A stretch of DNA of 64,000 nucleotides from Euclidia mi (taxonomy: Eukaryota; Arthropoda; Insecta; Lepidoptera; Erebidae): assembly GCA_944739405.2 (NCBI GenBank), contig OX123182.2:60763183-60827182 (forward strand), read 5' to 3'. Every line of letters starts with the position of its first letter. The first letter of the stretch is position 1. The position numbers and the translations under genes are program-made. This document shows positions 31,839-44,576 of the stretch, in pieces. Under the pieces are notes generated by a model that searched no databases, had not been told where the DNA came from, and saw only the letters and a list, made by a program, of their open reading frames with translations.

Positions 31839-32430
31839 TTATTTACGGGCCTTAGAGGTTGTGTTCGTAACAGCCCCGGCGCCGCTCTTGCACACGGACG
31901 CAGAACCGCTAGCCTGCCTGGGGTATTTCTGGAACAGTCTGTCCAGGTCGTCTGAAGTTATTACCTTATGGCGAGTGCCATCCGACGCCTTCACCATGAT
32001 GACACCCTCTTGTGTCCAACAGGCACGGATCCCGAAATGTTGCCGAGCCTTGCCGAAGATAGCCTGCCTGGATCTCGTTAGGAACTCCTTCACCGTCACG
32101 GATGTGCCCTTCAGCTTGGTCTTAGCTCTCCAAACTGCAGACTTCAAGTCCATTCCAGCAAACCAGGCTAGGACTGGCGGATGATGGGCATCAGATGAGG
32201 CACCGATTCTGTGGCATGCAGTGAAGCTATCACCTGATATATCGTGAAAGGTCCATTTTTTTAACTACTTTCAGTAGTGAAGCCTTACAGTCTTCTTTGT
32301 CAACCTCGGGCACTCCAAGGAATATAAGGGCCTTGCGCCTGTGCCTGGTCTCCATTACATCAATTGCCTGGGTGCATTCGTTCACTTGCTTGCGTAGAAG
32401 CCCAAGCATTGCATACATGAGCTCCTTAAA
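31839..32430 (-). pseudogene. CR1-like ORF1 (nucleic-acid-binding protein), 5'-truncated
   Basis: On the reverse strand, a helical segment ('MYAMLGLLRKQVNECTQ', then 'RRKALIFLGVPEVDKED') leads after one frameshift near 32235-32245 into 'LTRSRQAIFGKARQHFG' and 'ACWTQEGVIMVKASDG', ending at 31839. This matches the C-terminal half of ORF1 proteins of insect CR1/Jockey-group LINEs, which bind the element RNA. The N-terminus is missing at the junction with the PIF/Harbinger remnant. Confidence 0.65.
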
Positions 32431-32439
32431 AATCCGAAA

Positions 32440-32739
32440 GTATTATCGGTCGCGTCTATTCCGCCAATTCAACCTTTCACAGTACGCGTCTAGTCAGTTA
32501 CTGCGTTCAGCACCTACAGAGCGGTTGTGTTGAGTGATATTGAATTTTAAATTAAACCCATCGAAATAGTAGCAATTTTGAAGCTCTTGAATAAGATCGA
32601 AAAAGGAAACGTCGACATCAGGTGCATCCTTTCTTCCAAGCCCGTCTCTTGGCTGGTCGGTCGCTATAAGATTTTCTTTTTAGTTCCACAGACCTAATTT
32701 ATTTTGCACTTCCGTGATAAATCGCTCTGTATCAAACAT
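32440..32739 (-). pseudogene. MADF-like gene start of the PIF/Harbinger element
   Basis: From ATG at 32739 the reverse strand encodes 'MFDTERFITEVQNKLGLWN' and then TAA at 32680-32682. This resembles the opening helix of MADF (Myb/SANT-like) DNA-binding proteins that accompany PIF/Harbinger transposases. Translation beyond the stop is broken. Short and degenerate, so the call leans on the surrounding TIRs. Confidence 0.4.
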
Positions 32740-32955
32740 CTTCAATGAAAAAAAAAGACTTCGAACGGCCTGTACACAAACGTCGACCGACAATGCGTTG
32801 ACGGAAACGGAACAGATGCTGTACGCTCGACGCACTAACGCATCATCGGTTAGGTGTGGATGTGGTGAAGGTTGAATGTGTTATTATATATTTGTCTGTT
32901 TTGCCGTTACGCGACCGATAATTTGCATTTTCCGTCAGATATGTACCGACCCTAA

Positions 32956-33419
32956 AGAATTCGCTTGATAGAAATTGTAAACTGTTTCTGTATCTGAACG
33001 AAATATTTATTTGTCATTGCCTTGCTGTTTATGCGTTGTTTTCAAATAGGTTTAATTTAGATATATATAAGTTTGAAATCGGTGGCTATTTATAGAATAT
33101 TTAATCATATTGGGTTGTTTCAGAAGATCATTACTGTTGCAGTTAAAAGAAACAAATGTTTCTCTAAAAATATGTATATAGAATATAGCTGGCTTCTATT
33201 GTGCACTATATAGTACAGACTCTACCATAGTAACGGCCGTAACTCAAGATAGGTGAGCGGAGATTGTTCCATTTTTTATCTCCAAATAGGAAGCCTACTG
33301 CAAGCCACTTCGCTATGTAGAGGAGGAGGAGACTTTAACTTCCAATTATAACTCAAGATTGGGTGAAAAAAATGTGCGATACTCTGTCCTAGAGGCATTC
33401 AGAGCCTACTCACTATGAC
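32956..33419. other. Unannotated stretch
   Basis: Nothing recognised. Confidence 0.4.
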
Positions 33420-33660
33420 CACCACGGTCTGCACCAGGACGTAGACGGATCGTCTAATGCTTAGCTACTACCGCCGTCCATTAACACACGCAACACTAAA
33501 GGAGTAACAAGTGCGTTGCCATCCTTTAAGATGGAAACAGGGGGGAGTGGAGGAGCGGGATTAGGGCGAAGGACAAGAGGAATAGCCCTCAGAGTATCAC
33601 TCATTGAACGAAACGCAACAGTATAGATACTGTTACTTCACGTCGATACTTTACAGAAGT
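33420..33660 (+). repeat. Dispersed repeat family D1
   Basis: Shares 'gtagacggatcgtctaatg', 'aagtgcgttgccatcc' and 'gaacgaaacgcaacagtat' with the copy at 47040-47250. Confidence 0.55.
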
Positions 33661-33779
33661 AAGAGGATAATACGATCTTAACCAAGTCGGTTCAATCATG
33701 CTGAAATCAGAAGGTTCCTCTTGACTGCCACGAAGTTTTCACGGACCGCTCACGTAAATCGCGATTAGCATACTATGTC

Positions 33780-33999
33780 TGTAAACGCCAGATTAGGATC
33801 TCAGGTAATATTCTTGAGTAAAAGATGAGAAGCCGATGTGGTTATGAATTCAACGTTTTAATTTTATCTTGTTACAATGACGATACAAGAGTGATTATCG
33901 AATGACAGTAATGAACTTAAAGCTACGAGAACGGGAGCGAACGGTACGAATGCGATTTCAATTTTAATCTGTGCTATGTAATGTGGACTTTTCTGAACA
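33780..33999 (-). repeat. BEL/Pao 3' LTR
   Basis: 220 bp, TGTAAACG...GAACA on the + strand. It differs from the other LTR at three positions (gatt/gata, gaca/gata, agaac/agagc). A short purine stretch precedes it on the element strand. Confidence 0.92.
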
Positions 34000-34038
34000 T
34001 GCCCCCGGGCGTTGGGAGCTTGCCTTCCAACCCAACAG

Positions 34039-37000
34039 TCACGGTGAAGCTTCAGGCAGGGGACAAATCTTGCTAAAGGCTCTCCTCACAATGCCGCTGC
34101 TTGTTTTGACGTCAGCAACTCGGGCGATGCCGTCGGAACCAGGATAAACGGCAACAATGCGACCCATCCGCCATTTCAGAGGCGGTAAATTGTCCTCTTT
34201 CAGGGTGACGAGCGAATTTATCTTGAGCGGTTCAGTGCTGATCCGCCACTTGATTCGTTGCTGAAGTTGCGAGAGGTACTCTCTGCACCACCGTTTCCAA
34301 AAATGTTCACGAAGCTGCTGAATGCGTTGAAACCGTCTGAGGTGATTGTAAGAACAGTCTTCGTAGCTACTCTCTGGCATTGCGGTGAGCGGCCTTCCGA
34401 TCAGAAAATGGCCTGGGGTGATAGGGTTCAAGTCTTCAGGGTCAGAGGAAATTGGAGTTAGCGGACGCGAATTTAAAATGGCCTCGATTTGCACTAACGT
34501 TGTATTAAGTTCCTGATACGTGAGGTGACAATTTCCCAGCACTCGAATTAAATGATGCTTGGTTGACTTGACACCTGCTTCCCAGAGTCCTCCAAAATGC
34601 GGTGCATATGCAGGAATGAAGTGGAAGTTTATTCCTTCATTAGCAACACTGTCTGCCAAGAAATTGCAATGACTTTTAAGAAATTGTGAAATATCATTAC
34701 ACGCGCCAACAAAAGTCGTCCCGTTATCGGAATAAATATTCTGCGGCTTACCTCGCCGCGCAATAAATCGACGTAATGCAGAAAGATAACATTGACTCGT
34801 CAAATCACCAACCAGCTCCAGGTGCATTGCCTTTGTTGTGAAGCATATGAAAACCGCAATGTAGACCTTAATGACACGAGACCCACGGCCTTGTTTACTA
34901 ACAGCTGCTATAGGCCCTGCGTAGTCTACTCCTACATTGATAAACGGATATCCTGGGGTAAGACGATCACGGGGCAAGTTTCCCATTTTAGGTGCTACGA
35001 CTTGCCCTTTCATGCGATTACATCGTATACATTTATGATAGCAAGATTTTGCCAAATTATGGCCTCAAATAGGCCAATACCTCTCCCGAATACTAGCCAA
35101 CAATAATTGAGGACCGGCATGCATTAAATTAACATGTTCAAAATTAAATAACAATTGTGTAAAACGATGTGTGGACTGTAGTAAAATAGGGTGCTTTTTA
35201 TCAAAATTAAAATTAGCATTACATAAACGCCCGCCAACACGCATTAAATTATGTTCATCTAAGAACACGTTAAATTTTAAGAGCGGACTCTTTTTAGGCA
35301 AGGCTTGTTTATTGATAAGAAGCTTATATTCAGGAAACGATTCTGCCTGTGAAATTTTAATAATAACGTTTAATGCGTTTTGTAACTCAGCAGATGACAA
35401 ATAGGTCGCAGCCACTGGTGAACCCTTGCATCTATTTACAAACCTTAAGATATATGCTACAGAGCGTTTTAAACGCGATAGATTTGAAAATCGATTAAAA
35501 TGTATAAATGAGCCTTGCGTGTCATCGGCTAATTTAACACCATCCTGTAACGAAATATTTCTTATTTCTGGCAGCGTTTCTTTAATTTGAGGGCTTACAG
35601 GCCATTGAGACTCATCTTGCTTCAAAAATGGTGGCCCTGACCACCAAATGTCTAGGGACTGAAATAATTTAAAATCCACGCCGCGCGTTATATAGTCAGC
35701 GGGGTTAGTATCAGTGGGGACGTGCCTCCATGAATAATTTTGAGTTTTGTCTAAGATTTCTGCGACTCGATTGCGTACAAAAGGTTGTAACTTGCTAGGT
35801 AACATTCTTAGCCAACCTAATACAATAGTTGAATCGGTCCAGAATACAACCTTATCAGTTGTAAGCCGAAGGGAGCTAACAGCCTTTTCAAAAAGCCGAA
35901 CACCAACTAATGCTCCACATAGCTCCAGCCTTGGAATAGTCGTTGGCTTTATTGGAGCTACGCGACTCTTTGCAAATAGTAATCTAACTAAATAATTACC
36001 ATAATTATCAATACTGCGCAAATAAACACAACTGCCATAGGCACGCTCAGAAGCGTCAGTAAAGATGTGCATTTCTATTAGCCTGCTGCTATCACAAACA
36101 ACACAACGTGGCACCCGAATGTCATTCAAGACCGGTAAATTATTTATCATATCTGACCAGAGCTTACAAACTTCTGGCGACAATTGATCATTCCAAGATA
36201 TTTTTTCCAACCATAACCTTTGCAAAAGAATTTTCATTCTAATGACACACGGTGCTAAGAGACCTAGGGGGTCAAATATTTGAGCGATTATGGAAAGTAT
36301 ACCTCGCTTAGTATTATTAATGGCGATATTATTTCCTATCGGAAAACACAATTGATCTGATGCTGTTAACCAATTAACTCCTAAAGTTTTGCTAGGTTCA
36401 GCAGTGCCGATGTTCAGGTCTAACGACGGCGACGGTTGTGTACACTCAGCAGTCAACCGCGGCTCATTGGATTTCCACTTTCGAAGTGGCATACCAGCAG
36501 CAGCAAGAGCGTTAGTTACCTTTTCACGAATATAAACCATCTCGTCCACTGTGGACCCAGTGGTCAGCAAATCGTCGACAAAAAAATCATTGATTATGAT
36601 TTCCCTAATTTAAGGATCTGTACAGTCAAAACCTATCTGCTGTAAGCATCGAGTTGCCAGAAAAGGTGCACTTCCAGTACCGTAGGTTATGGTATTTAAC
36701 TGAAATGCCTTTAATTTATCAGTTGAATTAAAACGCCATAGTATATTTTGTAAGTAACGATCGTCAGGATGTACAATAATCTGTCTGTACATTTTTTCAA
36801 CATCAGCAGCTAAAACAAATTTATTTTGCCTGAAACGAATAAGAATCGATAACAAGTCATTCTGAACTTGAGGTCCAACCATGTGGATATCATTGAGTGA
36901 AACTCCAGAGGTGCTTGGACTACTGGCATTAAAAACAGCTCTGAGCTTCGTTGTCGTACTGCTTTCGCGTAAAATACCATGGTGTGGAATAAAATAAAAA

Positions 37001-39285
37001 TTAACTGTATCTAAAACCGCACATTCGGACATATGACCGAGTGACTGATATTCTAACATAAATTCTTTATATAACTTATCTAATACAGGTTTTTGTTTAT
37101 TTCTACGCTCCAATGAAAGAAAACAATGCTTTGCGGGTTGATAGGTATCACCTAAGACCCTAGAACTTTCCTTCAACGGTATCCTAACGCAGAATCGTCC
37201 GTCTTCCAAACGAACGGTATTTTTTACAAAATGATCTTCACATAATTGCTCTTCCCTAGAATAATTAGATGATGACGGGCTAACTTCCTCAAGTTGCCAA
37301 AACCTCGTGAGCTGGGTTTGAAGGTCATCCTTATTTGAGAAGGCAGAAGAATTTTGTGAAAGATTACATTTTAAACGATTAGATGGCTCTGACATATAAC
37401 TGTTAACAGGGCCGGAAACTAACCAACCTAGTTTAGTTTCGAACAATAATGGCTTACCATCGCCTAACCTAATCTTTTGAGTTTGTAAAATATCCCAGAA
37501 CACATCTGCACCAATAAGTAAATCGACCTTACCGGGCGAGTGAAAGGTTGGGTCCGCTAAAATAAGATCTGATGGAATATCAATATTTGTTAAGTCTATG
37601 TTTCCACTCGGAACAAAATCGGTAATAGTAGGTAAAATAAAACATTGAATGTCGCTCGTAAATTGCTCATTCAATGATTGAATGCGTAATTTACACATTT
37701 GCTGTATCTGTGTACATCCATTATTAATACCTAAAACCGATTCATTAATGCTTTTCGTAGGCAAACCTAGTTTTTTAAACATTTGCTCGGTTAGTAAACA
37801 CGCCGTACTGCCACTGTCTAACACTGCGCGTGCGAGATGCTCACAGTTATTAGCATCATATAATTTAACCAACGCTGTTGATAACAGAACTTCACGGCGC
37901 ACAATACCGCGACCGGTGTGAGCAGCGCATGCGCGATCCACACTCGCAGTCGCAGACAACGTCAGATTCGGTTGAGATGCACACGTCGATACAGTGCTAC
38001 TATCAACTGACGTTATAATGTTATTGTCACTTGGCTGCGTCGGCGCACTACAGCTGTCAACAGTGTTAACCGATTTTGGCTTAGACGTCATATCATTAAC
38101 GTGAATAATAGTGTTATGTTTACGTTTACAAACCTTACAGCCTTGTCGTTTGCAACGATTCGCAAAGTGTCCACTATTAAAACAATTAAAACACACTTTA
38201 AATGATGGCATTAACTTGAATCGTGACTCATTATTCAAAGATAAAAATTGTGAGCAAGAACTAAGACCGTGTTCGTGGCTTTTACACATAGGACAGATTT
38301 TAGAATGTGAATTATTATCTTGTACAGAAACCATAGTTTTATGTTTAGCACTTTGTTTATTCGATGAATCATTGTGAACGTGATTTGAACTCCGCGATAA
38401 TTCTATAGTCTCGAGCAAGTCAGCACGGTTCCTTAGAAAAGTATTGAAATATTCTAATGTAACGATTTCATTTTTCGCTAATCTATCCTTGTGCTCCTCC
38501 CACTCACGAAAGGTGCGTGAATCCAGCTTTTTTGTGACGATATATATTAAAAGAGTGTCCCAATGTTTGACAGGTTCACCCAAGGATTCCAATGCAAGCA
38601 AATTTTTATTAAAATTATCGATTAGTCGCTTTAAATTAATAGACGATTCCTTGGTAATCTGTTCAAGATTAAATATTGATGAAACGTGATTGTGAACCAG
38701 CAACCGTTTACTATCAAATCGATCACATAGCAGTTTCCACGCAGCTTCGTAGTTTTTGGCACAAAACTGTATAGACTGGATGACAACAGCAGCGGAACCT
38801 TGTAACGAGGTTCTTAAATAATGAAATTTGTTTATGTCTTCTATCTCACTATTCGAATGGATAAGGCTTGAGAAGGTGTCATGGAACTCCAACCAGTTCT
38901 CATATGATCCACTAAAAATTGGCAGCTTAATAGTTGGTAATTTGACGAGCTTATGGTTATTATAACCATTACTTACACTTTTATCATTAGCAGCAGAATA
39001 ATTATTCACAATATCTTGCGCCCTAGCAAGCAGCTTGTAATATGCGGATTCAAATTCATCTCTTTCTGCCGAATGATCGAAACTGTCACTGAGGCATTCA
39101 AGCTTCAACTGAACCTCATCGTACAATTCAAAGATAGATTTAATCTTACCGATACGAATTTGCAATTCCGAGATATCAGTAGAACTTAATGAAGAAACAT
39201 CTAACCCATTGAGAAACGTAGAAAATGCCGTTACACGTCCCTTGTAACTGCCACGTTTTTTAATTAATTCCTTTTCTTCGGACAT
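34039..39285 (-). pseudogene. BEL/Pao gag-pol polyprotein with two in-frame stops
   Basis: One reading frame, 39285 to 34039, interrupted by TAA at 36610-36612 and TGA at 35065-35067. No frameshift was seen. Domains in order: gag with two Cys/His knuckle-like clusters (about residues 335-395, 'CFNCFNSGHFANRC'); aspartic protease 'LDSGSTACLL' (about 490); reverse transcriptase with 'ADVEKMYRQI' (about 820) and, just after the first stop, 'FVDDLL'; RNase H ('FTDASERAYG', 'FWTDSTIVLGWL'); integrase with a zinc cluster near 35030 and DDE residues in 'VGVDYAGP', 'YSDNGTTF' and 'GLWEAGVKS'; and a C-terminal domain typical of Pao integrases. All catalytic residues I can place are kept, so the copy died recently. 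Confidence 0.9.
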
Positions 39286-39433
39286 TCTGGGAAATAGGGG
39301 TCAAATCAACCTGAAACGTTATACAAACCAACAGTTATTCAATATATTTTACCTAAATTATAAGTAGGTAGGTACCTATCAGTTATTTGCAAAGTTAATA
39401 ATAACATAATATAATATAATAATATAATAAAAT

Positions 39434-39680
39434 ATTCTACCACATACACACATCACCATCTAGTCCCAAGCTAAGCAGAGCTTGTGTTATGGGTACTAGA
39501 CAATGGAATAACATACATATATACTTTTTTTTTGTAAATACATACATATTATACATAGAAACACCCAGACCAAGACAAACATCCATGTTCACGCACACAA
39601 ATGTTTGACTTGAGCGGGAATCGAACCCGCGACCTTCGGCGTGGCAGTCGCTTACACTCCCGCTGCGCCAACCGGTCGTC
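39434..39680 (-). repeat. SINE family T3, full length, inside BEL/Pao leader
   Basis: The tRNA-like head (39607-39680, reverse strand) begins GACGACCGGTTGGCGCAG (box A) with 'gggttcgattcccgc' (box B). The T3 body and an AT-rich tail follow. It lies between the gag start and the 5' LTR. It is a SINE and not a tRNA gene: the acceptor arms do not pair well and the body is shared with other copies. Confidence 0.8.
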
Positions 39681-40235
39681 ATAATTCTAGTTTGCGTATA
39701 ACGATGGCCACAATTTATACAATAGATCAATGCAAACTTTAATAAAAGGTCTAATTGTATAGGCACAATATACAAATTGTTATCTTTAATTATTACAACC
39801 TAAAGAATTTACCGGCTTGTCGAGTCAATTTACAATAATTAAGTTGATAAAAAGTAACAAAATAACTACTTAATTACATAAATGGCAATAAAATAATCTC
39901 ACAAACCACAAAATACTATAAGTCTTTTTTGAACTTCAGTTAGGTTGTCGGTCAAAATCAATGACAAATTAGACACCAAATAATGAAAATATGATTAATA
40001 CTGACCTTTTTACATATCATTACCACTATAAGGCTTAATATTTCCTGAGTGCTGGGTGAAATAAATAGGAGTTAGCAAAAATATAATTAAGTGCCCGCTA
40101 TGAGACCGGGTCGTGTCCTTCATGTGACCCCTTCACCGTCCAGTGCAATTGCCAACGATATTTTTTTCCTCAGTAATTCCGTTTTCTGGTATTTGTAATT
40201 CCACTAGTTCTTCATCATCCGGTAAGATAGGCCCA

Positions 40236-40455
40236 TGTAAACGCCAGATAAGGATCTCAGGTAATATTCTTGAGTAAAAGATGAGAAGCCGATGTGGTTA
40301 TGAATTCAACGTTTTAATTTTATCTTGTTACAATGACGATACAAGAGTGATTATCGAATGATAGTAATGAACTTAAAGCTACGAGAGCGGGAGCGAACGG
40401 TACGAATGCGATTTCAATTTTAATCTGTGCTATGTAATGTGGACTTTTCTGAACA
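40236..40455 (-). repeat. BEL/Pao 5' LTR
   Basis: 220 bp, followed on the right by the ATGTC target copy (40456-40460). It would carry the promoter of the element. Confidence 0.92.
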
Positions 40456-40737
40456 ATGTCGCTTTGCTGAGATTTAAGTAATATTTATTTGGTGTTCATT
40501 TTTGAACATTATTTTTTTTACTAAAGTAGTACTTTTCTTCGTCCTTTAGCTGAGTTAAATCATCTTAAGTTCGAATTGACATTGATTTTGTTAGAGAATT
40601 TCTTTTAAAAATATTGGAGCCTATCTATTAAACCATTTATTATAATTATATTATTTTTGGTTTCTAAATAATCTTTTGTCGATACATGTCATGACCTTTT
40701 ACAGCACGGTATATATTTCGTATTAAATGGTATTTTG

Positions 40738-40967
40738 ACGTGACAACGTCTTATAAATTGGTTTGCCGGGTGACACTTCAAGAAACTGCGTTACGCTCCG
40801 CTCACGTTATGCGCTCACAATGAGAGCGAGTGAGAGGCACGCGTCCCGCCTAAGAGCAAGAGAGACAGACATAAAAAGTGAAAGGCACGCGTCTTTCATC
40901 CTTCTTCCTACTGTACGAATGAATATTCACATTAAAATTATTTTACCACTCAAAGTCGTTGTCACGT
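40738..40967. mobile_element. Small TIR-bounded repeat (MITE-like)
   Basis: 'acgtgacaacg' at 40738-40748 and its complement at 40957-40967 bound a GC-richer unit with 'gcgttacgctccgctcacg'. The 68-codon frame inside has no motif. The superfamily is not assigned. Confidence 0.45.
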
Positions 40968-41479
40968 AAAACTTTCGCCCGTATACCGACTTTACAGGCA
41001 ACCAAATTTTTTTTACCTTAAAATATCGACAACAATATCTTCTTTTCGTGTCGATGACAACACTTGTCATATGGTTTTAGCCCAGTACTGGGCAACGCGT
41101 ACCGCATTTGGCCTGGCTTGATACAATATGAAAAGATTTATTGCCAAGTTTTGGTCTTATATCTTGAACGTTTATCTTCTTCATATTATAAACATGTTAT
41201 GTATTTATTACACTCACTAACTGCTTAATTTTATTTTTTTTATACCGCATGTAACTGAAATCGTACCCAGATTGTATTATAGAAACATAAAATAAGTATG
41301 TATTACGTTTACCATGCAAATATAATATTTTTGATGAAGCGTTATTTTGCTTTATTGTAGGTCGTATGAATGTCTACGAGTGTTTATATTAAGTGTGAAA
41401 TATATAATGCTTATATTTAAAGTAAATACTAAGATTAGGCGGTATATTAGTCTGTGTAGTGAAATTATAAATTAAATAA
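40968..41479. other. Unannotated stretch
   Basis: Holds a perfect 14-bp palindrome GCCCAGTACTGGGC near 41089. Otherwise nothing recognised. Confidence 0.4.
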
Positions 41480-42885
41480 ACACCCTGTTAGTATAACATC
41501 CTGTTAAATAAATGCGAAAGATACGGCATTCGAAGCCTGGCTCTGCAATGGACACAAACTTACTTAAAAGACCGTCGACAATGCGTAGAAGTGTCGCGTT
41601 TAAATGAAAATTGTATCTTAACGTCATATAGATCACATTTCTTACAAAATAAATATGGTGTGCCTCAGGGCAGCATACTCGGGCCACTCTTATTTCTAAT
41701 ATACGTGAATGATCTCCCGACTGTCACACCCTATGAATCAATACTGTTTGCAGATGATATTTCTATTATAATACCAAAAAAAGAGAAATCTATAAATTTT
41801 GACACTATCCTAAATACAGCAGTAGAATCAGTAATGACTTGGCTTAACTCAAATAATCTTTGTGCTAATATAGACAAAACTAAATTTATACAATTTTCCA
41901 ATTATAAAACCAAACATGAGTCGGTGAACATTTCATATAATAACAAAAAACTAAACAAAGTAACGGACACAAAATTCTTAGGATTACATGTTGATCAATA
42001 TTGCAACTGGAAAACACATGTTAAAAATGTATGCATTAAATTAAATAAATTTGTATTTGCTCTTCGCAACTTACAACGAGTTGCCGGAAGACCTGCAGCG
42101 CTTATCGCATATTATGGCTATGTCGAATCTACTTTGAGATATAGACTATTGTTATGGGGCAACTCGCCGGACATAAGTAAAGCATTTATAACTCAAAAAA
42201 AAATGCATACGGGCTCTGTTCAATATGGAACCATTAGAATCATGTAGACCTATATTTATAAGAATCAATATACTAACACTAACAGGATTGTATATATTAG
42301 AAATCTGCACTCTTGTTAAAAAACATTCAAATGAATTTATTGGGGTACGAAATAATTCAATATTAGGTAAACGGGACCCCACGCGGTTATTAATGCCTGC
42401 CTGTAAATCTGCATTATTCCACAAAAATTGCTATGTCATGTGCATAAAGGTATTTAATAAGGTACCCAAGCTATTCGGAATCTTCCGTTCATGAAAATGA
42501 AAAAGCTATTAAGAAACTGGTTGATTCAACATTCATTCTACACTATTAAAGAATTCTTTGAGCTTAAAGGTTGATGTAATAATTCTACATTCTATACTAT
42601 GAATTTGACATACCTACCTCATCTAATTTTCTATGACATATTGTAATATAATATTTTAGCAATACATTTTATAATTTGAATGTTATGTACGGCTTACTAT
42701 TATTGAAATTTTAGTAATATAATGCATTGTATACCGACATGTATGTGTTAACGCATGAAAACTGACTAATAATTATTTCATATATTTTGCATGCCTTAAA
42801 GGTAAAATGTGACGAAACTATATTACCCATAACACCTGAATCTGTACCACATTTTCTGCAAATAAAATATATTTCATTCATTTCA
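41480..42885 (+). mobile_element. LINE 3' fragment (reverse transcriptase C-half and 3' UTR)
   Basis: 5'-truncated non-LTR element. It begins within the RT domain and ends near 'tatttcattcatttc' after an AT-rich 3' UTR. The clade is unresolved (CR1/Jockey group likely); it differs from the 27-kb family. Confidence 0.7.
41500..42575 (+). pseudogene. Reverse transcriptase fragment of truncated LINE
   Basis: 'YGVPQGSILGPLLFLIYVND' (about 41655) and 'ILFADDISII' (catalytic FADD, about 41745) identify an RT. It is followed by thumb-like 'NIDKTKFIQFS' and 'VTDTKFLGLHVD'. A frameshift near 42190-42225 moves the frame to the C-terminal part ('MEPLESCRPIFIRINILTL'), and further breaks precede the final 'LLRNWLIQHSFYTIKEFFE'. 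No endonuclease remains. Confidence 0.75.
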
Positions 42886-44576
42886 ACGCCGTTATTGAAA
42901 TGTTTCTAGCAATGTAGGCTACTGCTAACATTTAAGTATACAGCAACTCTAGTTAAATTAATTTTTTGTGTATATATAATGCTTTTTTAGGCAGCTCCTG
43001 CACTAAGAACAAATCCTGTGTCGCGGAGGACTACAGACATTCGAACAACGGACATAAAGGACACTCCGATTTAGAGCAAACAACTTGTGCATATTCTAAA
43101 GTATTGTCGCGTATTGGATATTTACCTACAAAGTCGATGTAGCCTATTAAACTACTTTACCTTATCACTTCAAGCAATTGCGTCCAACTCCAAAGGACAA
43201 AGCAAACCATACATATACAAAACTGGTTCTTATAATACGGAGCGCACAGCATACATTAGATTAAGGGTGCGAAAAGGCGATTAAATCAGGGTGGCCGACT
43301 GGATATCTCTAAAAAGGACGACCAGGTACTCGGAGTGTCCAGACGTAAAGCTGTTATTTCAAACACCCTTCCATCTGTCCTATCCTGTTTATTTGAGTTA
43401 GGTTAAACCTTTTAGTTTAAACAAAAAGGTACTGAAACAGTACGTTTATTACGTACCTTTTAAAGAACATGCTATATTGCTTTGCGAAATAGCAGTCTTT
43501 ACTAATAAAGACAAGTTGCTAGCTTGTCCGTTTTTTTTACGAACTCATCTCTAGAATCTTTACAAATGTATTTTTATTTACTATATAAACAAAAATGTAT
43601 TTGTTTTTAATAGTCACATGAGGAAGGTTATAATGTAATTCCATGGTACGATATTTAGGTGATGGACAAAAAGAAAAGAAAAATGCTACAAATATGTAAT
43701 AGCAGAACGATGCGACACGACGCGATGGTTACATTGACGAGGTATAGCTAATGCAGGATAACACTCAGAGATTGCGAGTTCAATACCACTACATTTCTAT
43801 CTGCAACTATATCTGCGCATATACGGCTAGCACTCATGTTAAGAAAATGCAAAGGTATCTGAAAGTGGTCTGTCTACACTCGTGTATCGTGATAGACTTA
43901 TACTTCACCATTCTCACACAGGTTTTTTATACTGAAAAGCCCAGCAGCGATATTTTAACGTCTGGGGCTTATATTAGAATTAAGATAATACATCAAATTA
44001 AGGAGTATGATAATCTTAGGGTCACTCACTCCCCTATGTATATACGTGCATAAAATATTAAAAATATACACGAAAGTTAATCTATTTAAAAAAGCTTTAG
44101 AAAGCGCAGTAGCCCGTCTATAGACCGACATAAGCCGGATTATGTGGGGAAACAGGACTAAAGCAACGGAACCACTCGACTATGCATTGCTTCACATTGG
44201 AAACGCTCTAGATTATACCCACAATCTTTTTGAACATACATAAGTGTTCGTGTGTTATGTGATTTTTAACGGATAAAATCGAGATTTTTTAAAGTTGGTT
44301 TAGTGATCTGTAGTGCTACATTGAATTAAAATGCCTTATAGAGTGGTTTGTTAGGTTTTAAACTAGTCTATTGAGATTGAACATTCTACTCAGTTATTTA
44401 TATAGATTAATACCACATCATATATTATGTTATGAATTTTAGAACACGATAAAATGAATACAAACTTTATTCATGACGTAGACTTAAAAAAAATAGATAA
44501 TAATTTTGTGACGTAAAATAGCAACATTAATTTGGTTATGTCTATAATTTATTGATGTCATTTAAATTGAAAACCA
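42886..44576. other. Unannotated AT-rich interval
   Basis: Only short frames without motifs. Confidence 0.4.

Larger units (their letters stand above)
27216..32430 (-). mobile_element. CR1-like LINE, copy 1 (ORF1 + ORF2), nested
   Basis: Reverse-strand element with ORF1 (about 32430-31839), an AT-rich spacer, ORF2 (31356-27551), a 3' UTR and a TAAA-type tail at 27216. It lies between the PIF/Harbinger TIRs and is itself interrupted by an R1-like insertion at 29637-30463. The clade call (CR1 or nearby Jockey-group) is based on the RT motifs and absence of RNase H. The 5' end is truncated inside ORF1. Confidence 0.8.
27172..32952. mobile_element. PIF/Harbinger-like DNA element, split by a LINE
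   Basis: The 24-bp terminal inverted repeats (27172-27195 and 32929-32952, beginning GGGTCGGTACATATCTG) match perfectly by eye. Both are flanked by TAA (27169-27171 and 32953-32955), the three-base TWA target of PIF/Harbinger. Only 44 bp of the left side survive before the LINE; about 520 bp remain on the right, including the start of a MADF-like gene. No DDE transposase was seen, so the rest was deleted or this was a non-autonomous copy. Confidence 0.6.
33780..40455 (-). mobile_element. BEL/Pao LTR retrotransposon, complete
   Basis: The 6,676-bp reverse-strand element has 220-bp LTRs and a perfect 5-bp target duplication ATGTC (33775-33779 and 40456-40460), the usual size for BEL/Pao. One gag-pol frame spans 39285-34039 with two in-frame stops. 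The LTRs differ at 3 of 220 positions, so the insertion is recent. Directly after the 5' LTR the element strand reads TGGGCCTATC, a plausible primer-binding site whose tRNA I cannot name. A T3 SINE sits in the leader. No envelope gene is visible. Confidence 0.93.

Noticed and set aside
33780..34038. Search for an envelope gene in the BEL/Pao element
   Set aside because: The gag-pol frame ends only 39 bp from the 3' LTR. There is no room for one.
39607..39680. tRNA-like sequence with good A and B boxes (also at 62955-63030, 50370-50441, 4551-4625)
   Set aside because: Each is the head of a SINE with a shared downstream body. Acceptor stems do not pair properly, so they are not tRNA genes.
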